DNA from: Larix sibirica | Lineage: Eukaryota > Streptophyta > Pinopsida > Pinales > Pinaceae | Assembly (NCBI GenBank): GCA_004151065.3 | Contig: NWUY0303894814.1 | Location: 1-11,020, forward strand | Length of the DNA stretch: 11,020 bases | Direction of reading: 5' to 3' | Shown: piece by piece, positions 8,484 through 11,020 of the stretch | Layout of the letters: the number at the start of each line of letters is the position of its first letter | Position numbering within the stretch: the first letter of the stretch is position 1 | Notes under the pieces: model-generated | The model's input: only the letters and a program-made list of their open reading frames with translations | The model's database searches: none | What the model was told of the DNA's origin: nothing | Position numbers and translations under genes: made by a program

Positions 8484-8636
8484 GTTTTCATTCAATACTA
8501 TAGTGGCAGTGGCAGCGATGATGTGGCTATGAGAGACGCCGAGGCCTTGAAGCCGCCTGCCTGTATAACGCACTGGGGGTATGCAACAATAACTGTAGCT
8601 CCAATACGTGGATCAAAATTTAAAGTTTTGTATTAA
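8484..8636 (+). other. GC-richer island with a short open frame
   Basis: Within AT-rich DNA, 8504-8625 is locally GC-richer and includes GACGCCGAGGCC and AACGCACTGGGGG. The plus strand is open from 8484 to the TAA at 8634-8636. It contains SGSGSDDVAMRDAEALKPPA and CITHWGYATITVAPIRGS, and no ATG lies near the frame's start. No family was recognised. A fragment of an exon or a transposon is possible. Confidence 0.22.
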
Positions 8637-9474
8637 TGGGCAAAGAACGACATTAAAGATGAATAATAATGATTCAAATCAGTGGAAATTTATTTTTAAA
8701 AGTTTAATAATAATGAAAGGTTATATGGCATTTTCAAATTTTTATTAGATTTTTAAATTTAATAGAAGTTAACAAAATCACATAAAACTGGTCATTTTAT
8801 TGTTTTCAACAAACAGAAAATAGAAAAGTAGATAAATAATTTTATAATATAATTAAAATTATTGTTTTAAAAGTTATAATGTTAAACTTTAGATATCAAT
8901 TTATATTTGTACTAACTAATACAAAGTCAAATGAATTTGACTCTTGATCTATTACAATATAGATTACAATATGGCCTGCCTATCACCGGGTATAAAAAAT
9001 GTGTACACCATGATCCACATAAAAATGAGGGTACGAAGATGGTGTATTATCCTTGGCATTGTTTTGATATTTCAACAAAAAATTGGTAATATTCCTTTAT
9101 TGTATTCTTCATTTCAAGTTGCAAGTTGCTTGATTTAATCAATAGTGTTTCCATTGGACATTGCCCTGTGCAATTGATTTGTTATGGAGCATGGTCATTT
9201 TTCAGTCAAGAAAGCATGTGGACTTGGTTTGGAATTCTCCATTTGCATCTTCTGGAATAATGGACCAATTACTCACATACTTAGGATCGTGTACATATTT
9301 CATATGCATTGAAACGAAATATCTATGTACTTTGAGAATTTCATTTTTTTAATTTTCAAGTGATCCAAACTGGTATCTACTTTGAGAATTTCATTTTGAA
9401 GTAGAAATAAATGGTAGAGGATTGTGTTACCTTCATACTAATATCGTTAAATTTTTTTGTGGAGATATAGTGGG
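8637..9474. other. AT-rich intergenic DNA
   Basis: 8637-8960 is almost all A and T, with a small inverted repeat AGTCAAAT-GA-ATTTGACT near 8925-8942. 8944-9352 has two frames of about 60 codons on the plus strand with no motifs. A 20-base exact repeat, TACTTTGAGAATTTCATTTT, occurs at 9328-9347 and 9378-9397, 50 bases apart. No gene was recognised. Confidence 0.5.
9328..9397. repeat. 20-base direct repeat, 50-base period
   Basis: TACTTTGAGAATTTCATTTT is present exactly at 9328-9347 and 9378-9397. The sequence between is unlike the repeat, so this is a small local duplication and not an array. Confidence 0.85.
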
Positions 9475-9486
9475 ATACATTGATGT
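9475..9486. repeat. Left target-site duplication of the SINE-like element
   Basis: ATACATTGATGT is identical to 9632-9643 and directly abuts the A-rich tail (T-rich on the plus strand). The flanking bases differ on both sides, so the duplication is exactly 12 bases. Confidence 0.88.
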
Positions 9487-9631
9487 ATTTTTATTTTATT
9501 TTTAACACTACCCTGCTATTCCATCCCTGGGGATCAAGGGTATCCTAGGCCCTCCCTCGGAATGGACCCCGGTACCTATGCCTCGCCTCCCCCCAAACCA
9601 TAGGTGTTGTTGTGCCACTCCATAGGGCCTT
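9487..9631 (-). mobile_element. SINE-like retroposon with intact target-site duplication
   Basis: A 145-base insertion is flanked by a perfect 12-base direct repeat, ATACATTGATGT, at 9475-9486 and 9632-9643. Read on the minus strand it starts AAGGCCCTATGG and ends in an A-rich tail (9503-9487: A5-T-A4-T-A5-T). It contains TGGCACAACAA (9617-9607), 15 bases from its 5' end, which fits the pol III A box TRGYNNARNNG with one mismatch. It also contains GGGTCCATTCC (9569-9559), which fits the B box GGTTCGANNCC in 9 of 11 positions, 37 bases after the A box. Length, boxes, tail and duplication together indicate a tRNA-derived SINE moved by LINE machinery. The GC-rich, CpG-retaining body contrasts with the AT-rich flanks. 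The SINE family was not identified. Confidence 0.82.
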
Positions 9632-9643
9632 ATACATTGATGT
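9632..9643. repeat. Right target-site duplication of the SINE-like element
   Basis: This is an exact copy of 9475-9486, abutting the 5' end of the minus-strand element. Confidence 0.88.
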
Positions 9644-9690
9644 TTATTAAATGCATATACTTTAAATTTTTGGGTAAGGATAAAGAATAA

Positions 9691-9942
9691 TGTTCGTGGC
9701 CACCTAGTTTTAAAAAATAACTATTCGTTTTTTTATGGATGCCCAGATGGGGTAGACAAATATATGTTAAACAATGACAAGTGTAGACAATGAATTAGGC
9801 ATGGAAGCACACTTAATTTTCATTAAGAATGTACATATGAATACATGAGTAAGGTGACACTTGGTTTTCATCTTCCAAGCTGTCCCTTGGGCTCTTTTAG
9901 ACTATTCATCTTCACCCACCCCTAATGGATTAGGTTCCAACA
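9691..9942 (-). mobile_element. Candidate 3' LTR of a minus-strand LTR retroelement
   Basis: Read on the minus strand the segment begins TGTTGGAACCTAATCC (from 9942) and a polypurine tract lies immediately before it. This is the usual layout at the 3' end of plant Copia-type elements. The proposed end is ...GGCCACGAACA at 9691, giving TGTT...AACA termini and about 252 bases. That end is the weaker border, since no second LTR is in the window for comparison. The minus strand carries an ACATATATTTG TATA-like string near 9757-9768. The partner 5' LTR would lie beyond the right edge. Confidence 0.55.
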
Positions 9943-9953
9943 TCCCCCCCTTT
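9943..9953 (-). other. Polypurine tract next to the LTR
   Basis: On the minus strand this reads AAAGGGGGGGA and directly abuts TGTTGG. The polypurine tract primes plus-strand DNA synthesis in LTR elements. A run of seven G ending at a TG dinucleotide is a strong match to the expected arrangement. Confidence 0.7.
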
Positions 9954-10063
9954 AATCCAAGTGTATATGAGTCCACGCAGAGAGCTAAAATATGGAGAAT
10001 GATAGCTCCAAATGGCTGAAGGTGCTCTCTGAATCTAAAGCTAGCATAAGCTGATATCTTCTT

Positions 10064-10363
10064 CTAAATGAGTGGTTTTGGGATGACCACAAACTCTGGT
10101 GTTGATGTTTGGGGCAGCTTCGGGCATACATCCTCCCGGATGTAACCATGGTGCTTGGCTCGATGGGTCATGGTGATTTGACCTATGGAGGATGATGATG
10201 GTTCACTCACTGGTGTATGTGAGGTCCCTGGATGTAGTCGTTCTTGGTCATGGTGCTTGACCAAGTGGTAGAAGGCTTGGATGCTTGCAGATCTACTCCC
10301 CGGTTCTAGGAGGTTATGATATAGTCCTTCTTGATCATGGTACTTGATCAATTGGTATAGGAC
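10064..10363 (-). CDS. Open frame with internal repeats inside the LTR element, unrecognised
   Basis: The minus strand is open from 10363 to the TAG at 10064-10066, 99 codons, without an in-frame ATG near its start, so it is either the 3' part of a longer reading frame or not coding. It contains two related segments, VLYQLIKYHDQEGLYHN and AFYHLVKHHDQERLHPG, and a looser third, HRAKHHGYIREDV. It has no recognisable gag, protease, integrase or reverse transcriptase motif. Upstream stops and a shifted continuation (HVMGNLSPIP) suggest decay. It lies about 110 bases before the polypurine tract, so it occupies the 3' end of the element's internal region. The repeats could equally be DNA-level hairpin repeats read as protein. 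Confidence 0.3.
   Translation of the reverse strand, partial: VLYQLIKYHDQEGLYHNLLEPGSRSASIQAFYHLVKHHDQERLHPGTSHTPVSEPSSSSIGQITMTHRAKHHGYIREDVCPKLPQTSTPEFVVIPKPLI
10166..10352. repeat. Family of three short hairpins with a shared loop
   Basis: Three stem-loops share a TGGTRMT-like loop: GGTCA/TGACC (10166-10170 with 10179-10183); CTTGGTCA/TGACCAAG (10243-10250 with 10258-10265, loop TGGTGCT); and TTGATCA/TGATCAA (10331-10337 with 10345-10351, loop TGGTACT). The second and third lie in 87-base direct repeats starting TAGTCSTTCTTG (10235 and 10322). The G-C pair 10247/10261 in one is an A-T pair 10334/10348 in the other. Confidence 0.75.
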
Positions 10364-10477
10364 TTAGGTTGCCCATCACATGCCTACATGGCTTTGGTAT
10401 TCCTTGTCATAATAGAGTGGATTTGACTTGCCCATTCTTAGGGATTAGCTACCCCTGATGGAACGGTCAAGTCTACT

Positions 10478-10529
10478 CTAGTGTGGGTGTACACACACTA
10501 GATCTCTTTTGACATGGATGCACGTGCAT
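10478..10529. repeat. Inverted repeat followed by a 12-base palindrome with a G-box core
   Basis: CTAGTGTG (10478-10485) pairs with CACACTAG (10494-10501). Just downstream, ATGCACGTGCAT (10518-10529) is a perfect palindrome containing CACGTG, the core bound by plant bZIP and bHLH factors, overlapped by the RY-type sequence TGCATG. Regulatory use in this element is inference only. Confidence 0.55.
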
Positions 10530-10680
10530 GTGAGACAAGCTCATGGAAATCATTCTTGGGATATGAAGACTAAGTTTCTAGATCTTGTTATGTACATAAA
10601 TAATAATTAAAGAATAGTTGAGGGTATGTGCAAATAAATAAATATAAATAATGTAAATAAGAGAAAATAATGAGTTAAAC

Positions 10681-10853
10681 ATTAAAATGAAAACAATAAA
10701 TAAATAAAATACCATGGGAAATTGCCATGGTTTTATGAAACCATGGAGAAGTGATGATATGATAATAAATTAAATATTAAAATGAAAAGATAAAGAAATA
10801 AAATACCATGGGCCAGTACCATGGGAAATTACCATGGTTTTATGAAACCATGG
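10681..10853. repeat. Duplicated module with seven CCATGG sites and two perfect hairpins
   Basis: Two related units start with ATTAAAATGAAAA (10681 and 10776) and each ends in a perfect 22-base hairpin: CCATGGTTT-TATG-AAACCATGG at 10725-10746 and 10832-10853. CCATGG occurs at 10712, 10725, 10741, 10806, 10819, 10832 and 10848, with spacings of 13 and 16, then 13, 13 and 16. Unit 2 carries an extra 13-base CCATGGGCCAGTA step, so it has one site more. The bases between sites are AT-rich. Confidence 0.9.
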
Positions 10854-11020
10854 AAGAGGCGACGATACAATAATTAATTAATTAAGCATCTAAATAAAGA
10901 GTAAAAGGACATGGCTTTTACATTTGAAAAGGCATGATGAGACCTATTTAAAGGTCTGTGTATTGTATTGTATTTATTTATTTTTCATCAATCATTAATC
11001 TTTTAAATAGAACATTTAAG
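10854..11020. other. AT-rich end of window, inside the presumed LTR element
   Basis: No gene was recognised. AGACCT-ATTTAA-AGGTCT near 10940-10957 is a small inverted repeat, followed by TATTGTATTGTATTTATTTATTT-type simple sequence. Neither a primer-binding site nor a second LTR is seen before the edge. Confidence 0.45.

Noticed and set aside
8201-8503. A 100-codon plus-strand open frame.
   Set aside because: Composition (I, Y, F, K, N, S) is that of AT-rich DNA. It has no motif, and no gene context supports it.
9180-9240. FQSRKHVDL on the plus strand, similar to the Copia RNase H end motif H.RTKHIE.D.
   Set aside because: A residue is missing and neither the preceding D.N.A nor the following H.VRE block is found, so it is probably chance.
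1-11020. tRNA, rRNA or CRISPR features.
   Set aside because: No cloverleaf-like tRNA, rRNA segment or regularly spaced identical repeats were seen. The only pol III box pair noted belongs to the SINE-like element.

Overview
This looks like nuclear DNA of a land plant, most likely a seed plant with large introns and many decayed transposons. A gymnosperm is plausible, but that is inference. The reasons are spliced coding exons with GT-AG borders, no operon structure, AT-rich non-coding DNA, plant-type retroelement signals and a plant-like CDC20 relic. No bacterial, viral or CRISPR feature was seen.

The one gene recognised with confidence is on the + strand: the 3' end of a SURF6/RRP14-family nucleolar ribosome-biogenesis gene. 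Its last two coding exons are at 4875-4983 and 6201-6263. They join in phase 0 across a 1217-base intron and end in the conserved RPGFEGRK tail. The upstream exons were not found, so 1-4874 may be one large intron, or the end of one.

That left part carries several layers of old insertions. From left to right they are: a GC-richer block with broken open frames (1-540); minus-strand coding-like scraps (about 1130-1718); a 98-base tandem duplication (1815-2010); a minus-strand primer-binding-site-like sequence next to a possible LTR end (2223-2238); a frameshifted minus-strand relic of a CDC20/Fizzy WD40 protein (about 2421-2889); and a degenerate repeat rich in GATA and GAGATATAT (3762-4010).

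Right of SURF6 there is 3' UTR and AT-rich intergenic DNA. It holds three weak open-frame or repeat features (7411-7644, 8055-8126, 8484-8636). Next comes a well-defined short retroposon, apparently a tRNA-derived SINE on the minus strand (9487-9631), with a 12-base target-site duplication, an A-rich tail and A- and B-box matches.

From about 9691 to the right edge lies part of a minus-strand LTR element: a candidate 252-base 3' LTR (9691-9942), a polypurine tract, and an internal region without recognisable gag or pol. That internal region is unusual. It has a repeat-encoding open frame, a family of short hairpins, one stem of which keeps its pairing through a paired base change, and a duplicated module with seven CCATGG sites and two perfect 9-bp-stem hairpins.
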